Below are positions 27,601-42,600 of a stretch of 64,000 bases of DNA, in pieces. The number at the start of each line of letters is the position of its first letter. The stretch's first letter is position 1. Location: positions 24,092,452-24,156,451 of the forward strand of contig OX104124.1 of NCBI GenBank assembly GCA_944474755.1. The letters are read 5' to 3'. Made by a program: the position numbers and the translations under genes. The notes below the pieces were generated by a model. It saw only the letters and a program-made list of their open reading frames with translations. It was not told the origin of the DNA and made no database searches. Origin of the DNA: Limnoperna fortunei. Taxonomy: Eukaryota > Mollusca > Bivalvia > Mytilida > Modiolidae.

Positions 27601-30600
27601 AATAGTCATTGTTTTATTTTACTGCCCTCAAATTTCATAAATGATTTTAATTCTAAGGGTTTTCTATTTGCCAGTGATGGATTAGGTTTGAAGTATTGAA
27701 ATTTTGATGATAAAAGCTCTACAACATTTTATTTGTTTTGACTTTAAATACGTTTTGAGTTTAAGTGCCACTGATGAGTCTTGGTAAAATGAAACACATG
27801 TCTGATGTAGTAAATTTTTAACCTTGGTATCTTTGGTGACATTTTATTAACATAAAACTGATTCAAATATCACCTGTCACTTTAACATAAGACTGAGGTT
27901 TCTCACCCGAGGTATAGAAATATCTCCTGACTTCCTGTTGGTGAGATTTCTCTGTCTCACAAGATAGCTTATTGTGATGTCAATGACGTCAAGTTACGTA
28001 TACACAAATGGCTACCAAGCATACTGAAGAAATGCCTGAAAAAATCTGGAACTCTGGTGAGAAAAGTATTAAATCACTCATGGAAAGCTGATTCAAGAAA
28101 TTCTCAAACTTGCTGGCAAAGATATCCATTTGTCCAATCACTTGGCAGAGCTTCGGGATGGACAAAATATCTTTGCCCTTGGGTTTGAGATTTTCTTGTC
28201 TCGCCTTTCCACTTGTGATAGATACCATTTTTCCCTTAAAGAAATGCACAGTCCTTTTCCTGTAACAGGTATTGTGATGTCAGCCTTCGCTTCAGCAATT
28301 AAAAATCATAAACAATTTGCTTTTGTTGTGTTTGTTTATTTTGCCTCATTAAATATTAACATGAAAACAACATATCTGAGCTTCCACCACCTAATTTATG
28401 CCACAATATTATAGTGGCACATAAAAACAAACATGTTTTACAGGTGATTACTTTCAGGGTAGATAACTCTATTTGAGGCATCTTCAAACAAAACAGCACA
28501 AGAATTTTTTTTAACAAATCAGTGAGAAAAAGAATCAAACACAAGTGGGAGGACAAGATCAGAAATCTCAGGGGTTTTTTTTTGGTATCCAACAAGGCTC
28601 TGCCACTTTCACTTGGTGTCTGAGATTTTCCTGTCTTGCCCTTCTACCTGTGTTAAATCTTTTATATCTCACATATGCAAGACTGATTCATTTAACATAA
28701 GACCAATCTGACCTGTCATAGTCTACATGTAACATAAGGTTGATCTGCTGAACCAGCCAGCTGAACATTCTACTGTAGATAGTCTTGGCTAAAGCATCTC
28801 TGCCATCATTAGCCTCTGGAACTGTTTTGAACTTGACAATTCTCTCCCCTATAGAAGATAAACACATGTAGGGGTCATTATCCTATTCATGTAATGAATT
28901 TCCGGTGCATGTCAAAAGATGGCAGGATGAAAAAATAGTCCCAATTTTCTCTTTTGTTTCTGCTTTTGCTTATAACTGCTATTGCTTAAGAGTTGGATAT
29001 TTTGAAAGGTATGGCATTACTGTAGAACAAGAATATATTTTTTTCCAGTCAATGTCTTTACAGTGGAAGCACTTCCTAAAGTGTGTAATGTGGTACAATG
29101 TGACCACAACACTGAAATGAAAGTAGAAAAACCATTCTTAAACTTTAAGGTAATTTTCCCGAAAAAAGTCCGTGGACAGGTATACTTTTCTCTCCATTTT
29201 TATGTAATTTAGCATTATAGGTGTAATGCCCCATATATGAAATTTTAAGTGAAAGAAAGATTTTTTTAATAAAAAATTTTGATGTCTCGCCCGTTCGGTT
29301 ACTTTTGCTCAGGCTATCCAAAAGGATAATGACCTCTGTAAGAGCTAAATTTACAAATTGGTCAAATACACAAATCCCACTTGTCAGGTACTTTTTATGA
29401 AAGGGTACCAGAACTCATTATAGGAAAACATCTTTTCTGCAAAATGTATCTTCAGGTTTTATAGTTATAGTCTGTTTCATTATCTGAAGTAAAATTTGAC
29501 TTTTTGGCCTATGGTATCATAAAAAGTGATTATTTTTGCAAAAAGCACACTGTTAACAATTCTATAGAGTTCAGTAAGGTAGAACCCAAGATGACATGAA
29601 ATAAAAATGTATTATTGGTATTAAATAATACCTTTCAGACCAAAAATTGATTAAATAAAGGTAAACCATGATCCTATTTCATGTACCAGCACTTATTGCT
29701 AGACAGAAACATGTATCATACCTTGAAGATTGTAACTAAAGATTAAATTTATTCATTTTGTTTCTTAAAAGAAGGTTATACAGCAGTATTTTAATCAATA
29801 TGTAGTGTTTATTCATTCCTCTGGCCTCTAGGTAATTATTTGGCATGGGTAGGCATCATTTGCAATGTGCCGTTTTAATGTAAAGTCTGTGAATCTAGTA
29901 TGCTTTTGGGTACTTTGAACCAATCAGTCTAGTCAGTTGCTATGTTTTCTACTTTTTCAGTGACTTGGCATGCAAAAAGGACTGAAAAGATGCCAATGAG
30001 TCTTTTTGTATAAAAATTATATGTCAGTTTTCTTAAAACTAGTCATAACTCTACTTTGTGCATAGTTTTATTAAAGTTTAAGCTACAAAAAAGATACCTC
30101 TGCTTCTCAACCTGAATTCCATTGTGGTGTATTTCTACTTAATAAGTTCATTTATACACTCGTTACAGCTAAGAAAAGCTTTTTTAGTTAGTTTTTTCCT
30201 TTTGTGAGGAAAAATGTTAATTTTTATATCATACCGTCATAGCAACAGAATCGACTGTTTTCAATCCCCCCTATATTCAAATGAGCTCTCACTTGATAAA
30301 AAGTTGCTTTTATCAGATGTGTTTCTGCTTATTTGGTAACTATTACACCTGTACTGTCATAAAAAGGTGATATTTTGACTGTTGTGCCAAAATTGTTGAA
30401 CAGAAAAAAAAAATTATACCCTTACTGTCCTTATCAGTTAAAAATTGCTAAAACAAGGATTCACCACATCTTTGGAAACTGTCATAATTTTTATTTGAGT
30501 AGCAATATATTCAAACTGCATGCTTATTTTATTTACAGAATCATTAAATAGCATAAAAAAAATTTTTGGTGGAAATCCGGAACTTTTGGCTTTGCTTAAA

Positions 30601-33600
30601 GGGGTCATTATCCTATTCATGTAATGAATTTCCGGTGCATGTCAAAAGATGGCAGGATGAAAAAATAGTCCCAATTTTCTCTTTTGTTTCTGCTTTTGCT
30701 TATAACTGCTATTGCTTAAGAGTTGGATATTTTGAAAGGTATGGCATTACTGTAGAACAAGAATATATTTTTTTCCAGTCAATGTCTTTACAGTGGAAGC
30801 ACTTCCTAAAGTGTGTAATGTGGTACAATGTGACCACAACACTGAAATGAAAGTAGAAAAACCATTCTTAAACTTTAAGGTAATTTTCCCGAAAAAAGTC
30901 CGTGGACAGGTATACTTTTCTCTCCATTTTTATGTAATTTAGCATTATAGGTGTAATGCCCCATATATGAAATTTTAAGTGAAAGAAAGATTTTTTTAAT
31001 AAAAAATTTTGATGTCTCGCCCGTTCGGTTACTTTTGCTCAGGCTATCCAAAAGGATAATGACCTCTGTAGATGTAATATAACAGGTAAACTGTGCAATA
31101 GTTAATCTTAACCTTATCACTGTCATGACTGTATATAGAAAATAGATACAAAGTCACCTATCCCTGAGTGAACCTGATAGCCATGTTGTATGGTCTAATG
31201 AACCTGACAGCCATGGTGTATGGACAAAAAAGTTTAACCCAGACAAAAAGGTTTAACCCAGAAAAGTCCATACTGCATTAACCAAATTTATTCTGTAGAC
31301 AACTTTAATCTTTGTATAAACAGGTTTAAATATTAAAAACTTTTCTCCATTGTAAAACTTGAGCATCTTGTTGTAAGTTAATTTTTTTGTGAAATTTTCA
31401 GTCTATTCATGGCAATGGCACTTTATATTATGGAATGAAGTGGCAGTACCACATGTAAACCACCTTCAGCAGGAAATCTAGAAATCCAAAGTCAATTAAT
31501 GTTGTAGCTGAGCACAACATTCTCTGTCAAAGACCTCAGTGCTGACAAGCCAATAATCACTACTGAGCCACTCGACCAAGAATCAAGTTGAATGACACAA
31601 GCATCTAACAACTTATTAAATCATCAAGATCAATAAACATAGCAGCGGCTGGCAGGGGTACTTTACTTCTTTCCTGCTTCTTGAAAGAACATTGAAATAA
31701 CCATGCTGACTGAACAAAACCCAGTCAAATTACAGGTCCAACTTATTGAAACCACACCGAAAATAAAAAAATCCAGGTTCATTAAAACCTGTGGAATCGT
31801 TTCCCATTCTTACTGACAAAAGATTGAATGTAATGCAAGTCAACTTTTTGTATTTTAATACAACATTATGCTTTTCCAATCAATATAGAAGTGGGCATGG
31901 TGTGCCAAACCTCAAGTCTATCTACTGTGGACCAAGTCTATCTACTGTGGGCCAAACTTGAGTCCTATCTACCGTAGGCCAAACCTCAAGTTGATCTACT
32001 GTGGGTCAAACCTCAAGTCTACCTACAGTAGGCCAAACCTATCTAATAAGTGGTTTACAACTTTATGTTATATAAATATATTAACAACAAGTGTGGATAC
32101 AGAAAAATGTCTCGCCTGAATTCCGCATCAGTAACGAAAATAAATTTCGTCATAAGCATTACGCAAATAGCATTAATTATGAGCAGCGGCCTGTATACCA
32201 ATTATTGTCACCATACTATGCATAGTTACAGAGGAACTGTCCTAATACAAAAACTTTAACGTAGTCGCTGAACCGTGAAATTGAGGTCAAGGTCAGGTGA
32301 CAGCTACAGGACAATCATGTACTATTCATCAGCAACTTATATACCAAATATTGTCATCCTACCATGCTTGGTTACAGGGGAACAGCAGTAACCTAAAAAC
32401 TTTAACATATTCACTGGACCGTGAAATTGAGGTCAAGGTCACGTGGCACCTACCAGACAGTCATGTACTAGTCATCAGCAACCTATATACCAAATATTGT
32501 CATCCTACCATGCATAGTTACAGAGAAACTGTCGTAACCCAAAAACTTTACCGTAGTCGCTGGACCGTGAAATTGAGATTAAGGTCAGGTGACACCTACC
32601 AGACAGTCATGTACTAGTCATCAGCAACTTATATACCAAATATTGTCATCCTACCATGCGTTGTTACAGAGGAACTGTCGTAACCCAAAAACTTTAACGT
32701 AGTCGCTGGACCGTGAAATTGAGGTTAAGGTCAGGTGACACCTACCAGACAGTCATGTACTAGTCATCAGCAACACATATACCATATATTGTCATCCTAA
32801 CATGCGTGGTAACAGAGGAACTGCCGTAACCCAAAAACTTTAAGGTAGTCACTGGACCGTGAAATTGAGGTCAAGGTCAGGTGACACCTACCAGACAGTC
32901 ATGTACTAATCATCAGCAACCTTTATACCAAATATTGTTATCCAACCATGCGTGGTTACAGAGGAACTGTCGTAACCCAAAAACTTTAACGTAGTCACTG
33001 GACCGTGAAATTGAGGTCAAGGTCAGGTGACACATACCAGACAGTCATGTACTAGTCATCAGCAACCTATACACCAAATATTGTCATCCTACTATGCGTA
33101 GTTACAGAGGAACTGTCGTAACCCAAAAACTTTAACGTAGTTGCTGGACCGTGAAATTGAGGTCAAGGTCAGGTGACAGGTGACTGACTGGCAAGTACTC
33201 ATCATAAGCTACCTCTGTACCAAATTTGATGGACCTAGGGCTTGGGCTTACAAATATATGAAGCAAGATGTCAAGTGTTTACGCTGCCGCCGCCGCCGGA
33301 TTCCCATACATATGTCTCGCCTCCAGCGACTTTCACCACAGGCGAGACAAAAATTGTAATGAAATGGCCAGGTGGCAAAGCCCATGCTTTAATAACTGGG
33401 ATTGCAGAATGGTTTAAATTATAGTTGGAGGAAAGTTTAGTGTCTGTGTCAAAAACTGTATGAAAAATTTATTTTACCCACAAATTACTTTATTACTTTT
33501 TAAAAGTTCCTTGGTATTAGAAAAAAGGAAACAATTTCTTGCACTCCAGGAGTTAATAACACAAAAAGTACCATCGTCCATAAAAACTTCAATATGTCTG

Positions 33601-36600
33601 CACTCTTCCTGAAGTTTCAGGGATATGTTCATTACCCAAAATAAGTACCCTATACGAATATGTTCATTACCCAAAATAAGTACCCTATTTTCCCCACATG
33701 CCTTACAATAACACAGATTTGTACTTTGTGGAATCAGGAAAAGATTAGGCCAAATTGTGGACATTGGTTAAGCCTTCCACTATGGATCGATGGAAACAAA
33801 TCCACCTAAGCTGTATAGTGAATGTTTACTACACAAAATGTACTAAAACATAGCTCTAACCCAGGCTTTGTGTACTAAAACATACCTCTAACCCAGGCTG
33901 TGTGTACTAAAACATACCTCTAACCCAGGCTGTGTGTACTAAAACATACCTCTAACTCAGGCTGTGTGTACTAAAACATACCTCTAACCCAGGCTGTGTG
34001 TACTAAAACATACCTCTAACCCAGGCTGTGTGTACTAAAACATACCTATAATTAACCCAGGCTGTGTGTATTAAAACATACCTCTAACGCAGGCTGTGTG
34101 TACTAAAAGATACCTCTAATTAACCCAGGCTGTGTGTACTAAAACATACCTCTAACCCAGGCTGTGTTGGCTAATAATTTGGTCACTACGTCTTCTGGTT
34201 GTAAAGATAACAAGGCCGAGGCTGAAATCAACATTTGACAGTTTGTTAGAAAAATTACTTGTTTGAGGTGTTGGTTTGATGTGTTTTTTGACAATTACCA
34301 GGTTGGTATGTCTTAAGTACATAAGTTATTACTGTAAGCTAATGCTCCCTGATGATACACCTGCCCTATAACTTTATACAAACAGGAAGGAGAAGTCTGC
34401 GGGGTCTGAAAATGAATCCCACAATTTGGCATGATCATACAAAGGGTGCTGACATAGTTCCAGTCTTGTATCATTTATCACTACTAAGGAAAATGTGACG
34501 AAAATGGTTACAGGGGTCTGATAATTGACTAGGTCAGTAAACAGGAAGTAGGATTTGGAGAAGTCTAAAAATGAATCTCACAATATAGTACTAGTATGAT
34601 CATACAAAGCTAATGACAACATTCCAGTCTTGTATCATTTACAGGGATGTCAGTAAGATTTGTAGTAGCAGGCACAATTCCAATTGTAGTAGGCATGTAA
34701 CCTGTGAATGGCAAAGCAGTCGGACACGCCTAGATTGCTTAGTGCACAATATTATGGCTGGGGGTTTGGAGGCCACTCACGGATAACTAAAAACTGAAGT
34801 GACTAAACAGGAAGTAGGAGTTGGAGAGGGATGAAAACAAATCCCACAATATGGCATGGTCATACAAAGCTACAGACAAAATTTCATATGGTATCACTTA
34901 TCATAGCTCGCAAAAATTGGATGCATATTATGGTCACACACACAAACACACTAACACACAGCAGAAAACAATATACCCCTATTCCTTATGGGGAGTGGAG
35001 GTATAACTATGAGGAATGGGGTATAAAAATGTGAAACAAAACCACAAACAATTCCCAAAAAATAAATCATATTACTCAATGGCCATCAATATTTCATCAA
35101 CTATAATTCTTACTGTACTAACTCCTGTATCTTAGCAACAAAGACCACAGATTGTAATAATACTACTTATATTTCTATAAATACACAATGCTCTGAAGGC
35201 TGAAGATTTTTTTGTTTTTAGAAGAACCTTAAAAAAAGGGTTACATGTGATCTCAATAAATATACAACAATACTTATTTGTTGAAAAATACATCATTTAT
35301 TTGTACATTGCCTTAGATACAGGTAAAAATGCGAGGTTTTGTCCAAAAATTGTCACCTGTTTCGCTGCGAGTAAAATAAAACATTATATTTTCTGACAAT
35401 GTACAAAAAATGTTTTCACCCTTCAACACTTATATAAATTTTATACTTCTAGGGGATTTCTGACTTAATGGTATTGTCTGTGCATATTCAAGTGATAACC
35501 GGATGTCACAAACAAATACATGTCGTAAACCAGAACAAAATTTTTCATATCATAAGAAGTGAGGACATGGGTATCAAGGAGACTTTAATTAGCACTGCCA
35601 AATTAAAGCAAAAATTTATTTGGCCACCATTATTTTACAGCAAACGAAATGACTGCAGGATAAATATAAATCCATACCTGCATCAATTTCATTTTCGTTC
35701 AGTATAATGACTTGGCCGTATTCTGGTTCCTGTACAAACTCTATGTTACATAAATGTAAAATTCCTACCATAATGGCTAAAATCAAATCAACATCCTGCA
35801 ATAACAACAAAAAATAAGGTACAAAACTTACACTTTCTGAGCACACTACTAAAGGTTTAATTAGCATTTTCAGTAATAACAGTATGGATGGTTTTTAGTA
35901 CTGTATCAATAGTTGTGTTGTCGGAAAAATTAAAAGTATGGAATGTGAACTAATGCTCACTAGTGATACCCCTGCTTTCCCAAAAATTGTGCATGTATGT
36001 GAACTATGTGTAAAAATCTAAGTATTCAGTAAAAATGAAGTAAATGACCAATGAGCATAAAATTGCTATACATCATATGGTACTACATGTATAGGATAAA
36101 GCAATATGCAAAATATCAGGCTTCTGCATCCTATAGTTGCTTAGAAAACTGTGATGGAAATTTTGCATGTATGTCAACTATGTGTGAAAATCTAAGTATT
36201 TGGTAAACAGGAAGTATATGACAAAGTAGCATAAAATCGCTATACACCATATATGGTACTATAAGATAAAGCAATATGCAAAATATCAGGCTTCTTTATC
36301 CTTTAGTTGCTTAGAAATCTGCTACATAAAGTTTTGTTACTGACAGACGAACGAACAAACAGACAAGAGTAAAACAGTATACGCCCTCTTCTTTAAAGCT
36401 TAGGGTATAATAAAACACTTTGATAAACTATTTCAAGGCATTAATTAAATTCTCCTTTTTGACAAGGAATATGTCATCAAATTTTGTATTTGCAACACCT
36501 CCTATATTTTAGATTAAAATATCTTGACTTGCTGAATGCTTGTTCTTTATCATTTAATACAAACATATAATTATGGATTATAACCAATTATGAAGGCAAT

Positions 36601-39600
36601 ATTGCCCCTTTAGGAATTTTTCAACATAAAATTGTTTTTAAACCCCTGCATGCTTGTTTAAATAATCATACAAAGATGCAGACATGTTTTTGTGTAAATT
36701 TTTTAATCTGGAAAAACAAACATTATGAATTTAGCATAGCATTTTTGTAACCAACTTTCAATTGATAAAAAAAATAGTAGATGCATCAAACGATTTGCTA
36801 TTGTTTTTAAAGGACAAGTGTTTGGAATATTGAAATTGTGACCTGAAATATAGTTTTTGGCAAAGTAAGGGGTAAATATGCATCTAGTATTGAGAGGTTT
36901 GTATCTCACAATCCAACAAAACTTATATTCTGATGGTCTGAAGCTGTTCCATTCCAAGATTTTAAGTGTAATAATCCCATTTTACAATAGGCCATAGGAC
37001 TTTTGATCAGCAATACATTGTTTTGTTAATACAAGAATTATGACTGGTGGTTTAATTATATAACATAAATCTGTTCTTTCATCTTAAGTCAATCTTATAC
37101 ATAAAACATGAGTTAATGATCAGAAAAAAATAAAAACATAATTATAAAGGGGCATAATTCAGATATTAAATTTGAACTGAGTTGTAAGTAGAAATTACTT
37201 CCATCATCGCTGTACAATTTCATCTTTTCGATTACTTCTTGGAAACACTGTTTGATTTTACCTGTTGGGAGAACCCTACTGTTGCCATGGTGTCCTTGAT
37301 ATCCACCATCATTTCTCTGTATCTCTCAAAGTCCTCTTTACTGGTAAATACTGGTGTTCCATCTCCTGGATCCACAAGTCTGGACAAAAAATACATAATT
37401 AAAATTTAGAAATAAGTAGATCCATCAGGAATTAATTACAAACTTAACTGTTTAATGCAACATCTCAAGGAAACTGAAATTATGGTCACTTACAACACAA
37501 TAAAGAGTTTAGTACATGGGTCAATTTGACAAAGAAAACCCTATGAATCCAGAGTACATTACAGTCTTTTCAGAAAGTGCTTCTATATAGAGGGCTTAGG
37601 ATAAAGTTCACATGTACTCTGTACAGCATTATGAGCTGGATTTCTTAAAACAAACTTTGACAGTCAGAACTCATTTTTAAAGTAAAGTTCTGTCTTAACC
37701 ACCAAGCAAGATCAAAATTTTAAAAAGTTTAGATTCCCTAACAACTGGTTTTAAACACACACTCAACTAAGATTTATTTTGGTGAGTCTAGATCATGACT
37801 TAAAGTCTATGTGGACTGTAGTCACTAAAGACTAAACAGTCACCTGTGACTGGAAATGCATCCATTGACAATAACTTGATATATATACTTTTAAAAAATG
37901 TGGTTATTTTTTTCCATACCCAACATGCAGTAGAGTTCAGACTAATGGAAGGCATTCAAATCACAAAGATCATCATAAAAAAATTGTAAATAATTGCCTT
38001 AAATTTCTCAGATACATGTATTATTTGTAGTGTCATTATATTTAATCCAATATATGTTACCTGTATGATTCTGGTCTCTCTGTTAAAAAATATCGTCTTC
38101 TTTCATTTTGATTAAGTCCAGCCACCAAACAGTAGAATATATGGAAAGTTCTCTCCCTTTGAGAAGTATGAACTAGCCGACTTTTCTCTAGCATGTGCTC
38201 GGTTACTTTACCTACAGAAGAATCAAGATATGCATTGTCTCAATCTGTATTATAATACAATGAACACACCAAAGGATTCATCACTGTGTGAACTAAAATA
38301 GCATACACTTGACAGTATTTCACAGAATCATGGAGGAAGCTATTCATAGTTTGCAAAAAAAACATTTAACTTTGAAGAGGGTTGTGTATTGAAAAGTCAT
38401 GAGTATGCTCAATTCACAAGCAATTTTAGTTTGGTAGTTGGTCTGCGAAATTAGTTCAATGGAATACACTTAACAAAATTGGTGACACATATGGTGACAC
38501 ATAACTCACTAAGTTTACTGTTGACCACAAAATGGTCTTACCCTTCAATCGATACGAGTGTAACAAAATTGGTGACACATAACTCACTAAGTTTACTGTT
38601 GACCACAAAATGGTCTTACCCTTCAATCGATACGAGTGTAACAAAAAATTAGTGACACATAACTCACTAAGTTTACTGTTGACCACAAAATGGTCTTACC
38701 ATTCAATCGATACGATTGTAACAACATTTGGTGAACACATAACTCACTAAGTTTACTGTTGACCACAAAATGGTCTTACCCTTCAATCGATACGAGTGTA
38801 ACAAAATTGGTGACACATAACTCACTAAGTTTACTGTTGACCACAAAATGGTCTTACCCTTCAATCGATACGAGTGTAACAAAATTAGTGACACATAACT
38901 CACTAAGTTTACTGTTGACCACAAAATGGTCTTACCCTTCAATCGATACGAGTGTAACAAAATTAGTATAGGATTAAACACCGTTTTCAATGGATTTATC
39001 GGTATATCAACAAGACCAACTCACTCACAAACAAATAAAAGTCCGAAGGACTTTTATGATATGTTTATTTGTATGCTCACAAACAAATAAAAGTCCGAAG
39101 GACTTTTATGATATGTTTGTGAGTGAGTTGGTCTTGTTGATATACCGATAAATCCATTGAAAACGGTGTTTAATCCTTATAATTCTTTAAAATTGCATTA
39201 AGAAATAAATTTTCCTAACGTGTTTCTCAACTTCATATTTCTTGTGTATTTGGTAGCGGGATTGACTGAACGTATGAATATTTTGTTTATTTTTAAACGT
39301 AGGATTATTTCCATAAACCATTTTCTGATTTTAATAAACACAATTTTTAGTTTTACATCAATCTGTAACCTTATTTTCTGTATCGAACACAAGGAAAGTT
39401 TTAAATTTAACAAATTATTAATGATAATTCATCAAACAAATAATTTGTAAGTTGATCGCTACTTTCGATATTGAAAGCCGCCATCTTTGTTTACATTGGT
39501 TACGCTAAAAATAGTTCGGTCAACGTCGTTTATCCTAAAATAAATGGAGTCAACTTCATTTATCAAAAAATATATTTCGTTAAAAACCCCAACCGGAAGT

Positions 39601-42600
39601 AATCTAGACCAATCAAATAAACGAATTTCTAAATATGCAAATTATATTAGAATTATTGACACATAACTCACTAAGTTTACTGTTGACCACAAAATGGTCT
39701 TACCATTCAATCGATACGAGTGTAACAACATTTGGTGAACACATAACTCACTAAGTTTACTGTTGACCACAAAATGGTCTTACCATTCAATCGATACGAG
39801 TGTAACAACATTTGGTGTACACATAACTCACTAAGTTTACTGTTGACCACAAAATGGTCTTACCATTCAATCGATACGAGTGTAACAACATTTGGTGAAC
39901 ACATAACTCACTAAGTTTACTGTTGACCACAAAATGGTCTTACCATTCAATCGATACGAGTGTAACAACATTTGGTGAACACATAACTCACTAAGTTTAC
40001 TGTTGACCACAAAATGGTCTTACCATTCAATCGATACGATTGTAACAACATTTGGTGAACACATAACTCACTAAGTTTACTGTTGACCACAAAATGGTCT
40101 TACCATTCAATCGATACGAGTGTAACAACATTTGGTGAACACATAACTCACTAAGTTTACTGTTGACCACAAAATGGTCTTACCATTCAATCGATACGAG
40201 TGTAACAACATTTGGTGAACACATAACTCACTAAGTTTACTGTTGACCACAAAATGGTCTTACCATTCAATCGATACGAGTGTAACAACATTTGGTGAAC
40301 ACATAACTCACTAAGTTTACTGTTGACCACAAAATGGTCTTACCATTCAATCGATACGATTGTAACAACATTTGGTGAACACATAACTCACTAAGTTTAC
40401 TGTTGACCACAAAATGGTCTTACCATTCAATCGATACGAGTGTAACAACATTTGGTGAACACATAACTCACTAAGTTTACTGTTGACCACAAAATGGTCT
40501 TACCATTCAATCGATACGAGTGTAACAACATTTGGTGAACACATAACTCACTAAGTTTACTGTTGACCACAAAATGGTCTTACCATTCAATCGATACGAG
40601 TGTAACAACATTTGGTGAACACATAACTCACTAAGTTTACTGTTGACCACAAAATGGTCTTACCATTCAATCGATACGATTGTAACAACATTTGGTGAAC
40701 ACATAACTCACTAAGTTTACTGTTGACCACAAAATGGTCTTACCATTCAATCGATACGAGAGTAACAAAATTTGGTGAACACATAACTCACTAAGTTTAC
40801 TGTTGACCACAAAATGGTCTTACCATTCAAGTTTACTGTTGACCACAAAATGGTCTTACCATTCAATCGATACGAGTGTAACAAAATTAGTGACACATAA
40901 CTCACTAAGTTTACTGTTGACCACAAAATGGTCTTACCCTTCAATCGATACGAGTGTAACAACATTTGGTGAACACATAACTCACTAAGTTTACTGTTGA
41001 CCACAAAATGGTCTTACCATTCAATCGATACGAGTGTAACAAAATTAGTGACACATAACTCACTAAGTTTACTGTTGACCACAAAATGGTCTTACCCTTC
41101 AATCGATACGAGTGTAACAAAATTAGTGACACATAACTCACTAAGTTTACTGTTGACCACAAAATGGTCTTACCCTTCAATCGATACGAGTGTAACAACA
41201 TTTGGTGAACACATTACTCACTAAGTTTACTGTTGACCACAAAATGGTCTTACCCTTCAATCGATACGAGTGTAACAAAATTAGTGACACATAACTCACT
41301 AAGTTTACTGTTGACCACAAAATGGTCTTACCATTCAATCGATACGAGTGTAACAACATTTGGTGAACACATAACTCACTAAGTTTACTGTTGACCACAA
41401 AATGGTCTTACCATTCAATCGATACGAGTGTAACAACATTTGGTGTACACATTTCAAATTTAATACTTACCACCAACAACCAAACCTGTCGGAAGAATTT
41501 TGATTTCTATCAGTTTACCAAATCTACTGGAATTGTTATTCATGATTGTCTGTGCATTGCCAAAAGCTTCCAACAATGGATTGACCTATAAAGGGAGACA
41601 ACTTAATATATAAATGGCATGAGAAAACATTTAAGTTAATAACCTAATTTTGATACATGTTTCATGTTTAACCTACAGTGTGTGTCAAGAGAATTCTGTA
41701 ATCAGCTGAGTATTATAATGCTTATTTTTGCTTTAAGGTTTCTGGACCACAATTGACCACATGATCATATTTGGTGTCCCGGATGTCCATTGTTTTTCAA
41801 TTGAGCAGACCTTGGTAATTTTCGGCAATCATCGGAAAAACTATTTGTGTAACTTACTTTTTTTGCTCAAAGTAAAACAATATATTTAATTGGTATCATT
41901 TATTGGCAATACATTTAGTAAAGCTGTATTTCTTGGTTGAAAAATAAAATTAAATGGTAACTTCAATTATAGGTGGGATACCTTAAAGAACATTTGATTA
42001 CATGGATGAGCATTATACAGAGGAAGTCAAATAGGTCAAAGTTCAATCAATTGAATCATTTGTAAGAACATTGGATTGGGTGCATATGATACATCAATGT
42101 CTACTTTTCACAGCCAATAATGGAATGTGTTTCTAAAAGCTGAGTTATCCTGCTGCACTGGTGATATTGGTCATGTGACTTAAGGTCAAAATCAGTTTGA
42201 GGTCACAAAATAGAGGAAACTGGAAAGTTACCCAACAATACATTTGTATCTGTCATAATTTGGTATTACTTCCAAAACCATCAACCTGTGCAAGATGGAG
42301 GCCAAAAAAATGTATGTAGGACACAAAACTACACATAAAAATATAAGAATTCCATTTGTACACCAGAGATACATCAGATAATATTTACTGTCACTTACTC
42401 AAAACAAAGTATAGATTCAATGACAAATACAATCAGTAGACTACAAAAATATATATATTCAATGACCGTGTTGTATCTCAAAATTGTATATAATGTACAT
42501 GTTATTCTGCATGTTTAAGTGTTGTTGTGAATACATTACCTCTTTGATCTGTTGCACCAAGTCGGAAGAGGAGGACTTTGAGATTCTAACTAACTGAGCT

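Noticed and set aside
28905..30850. Identical small proteins (71 and 94 codons) as genes
   Set aside because: They are the same open frame within the two copies of the 471-bp repeat, without recognisable domain or splice context.
31430..31590. Another SINE copy
   Set aside because: Contains CTCAGTGCTGACAAGCC and a CCACTCGACCAAG-like end reminiscent of the family head, but the body is too diverged to support a call.
39198..39450. Overlapping 71- and 76-codon frames as transposase remnants
   Set aside because: Low-complexity AT-rich hydrophobic translations with no transposase motif recognisable.
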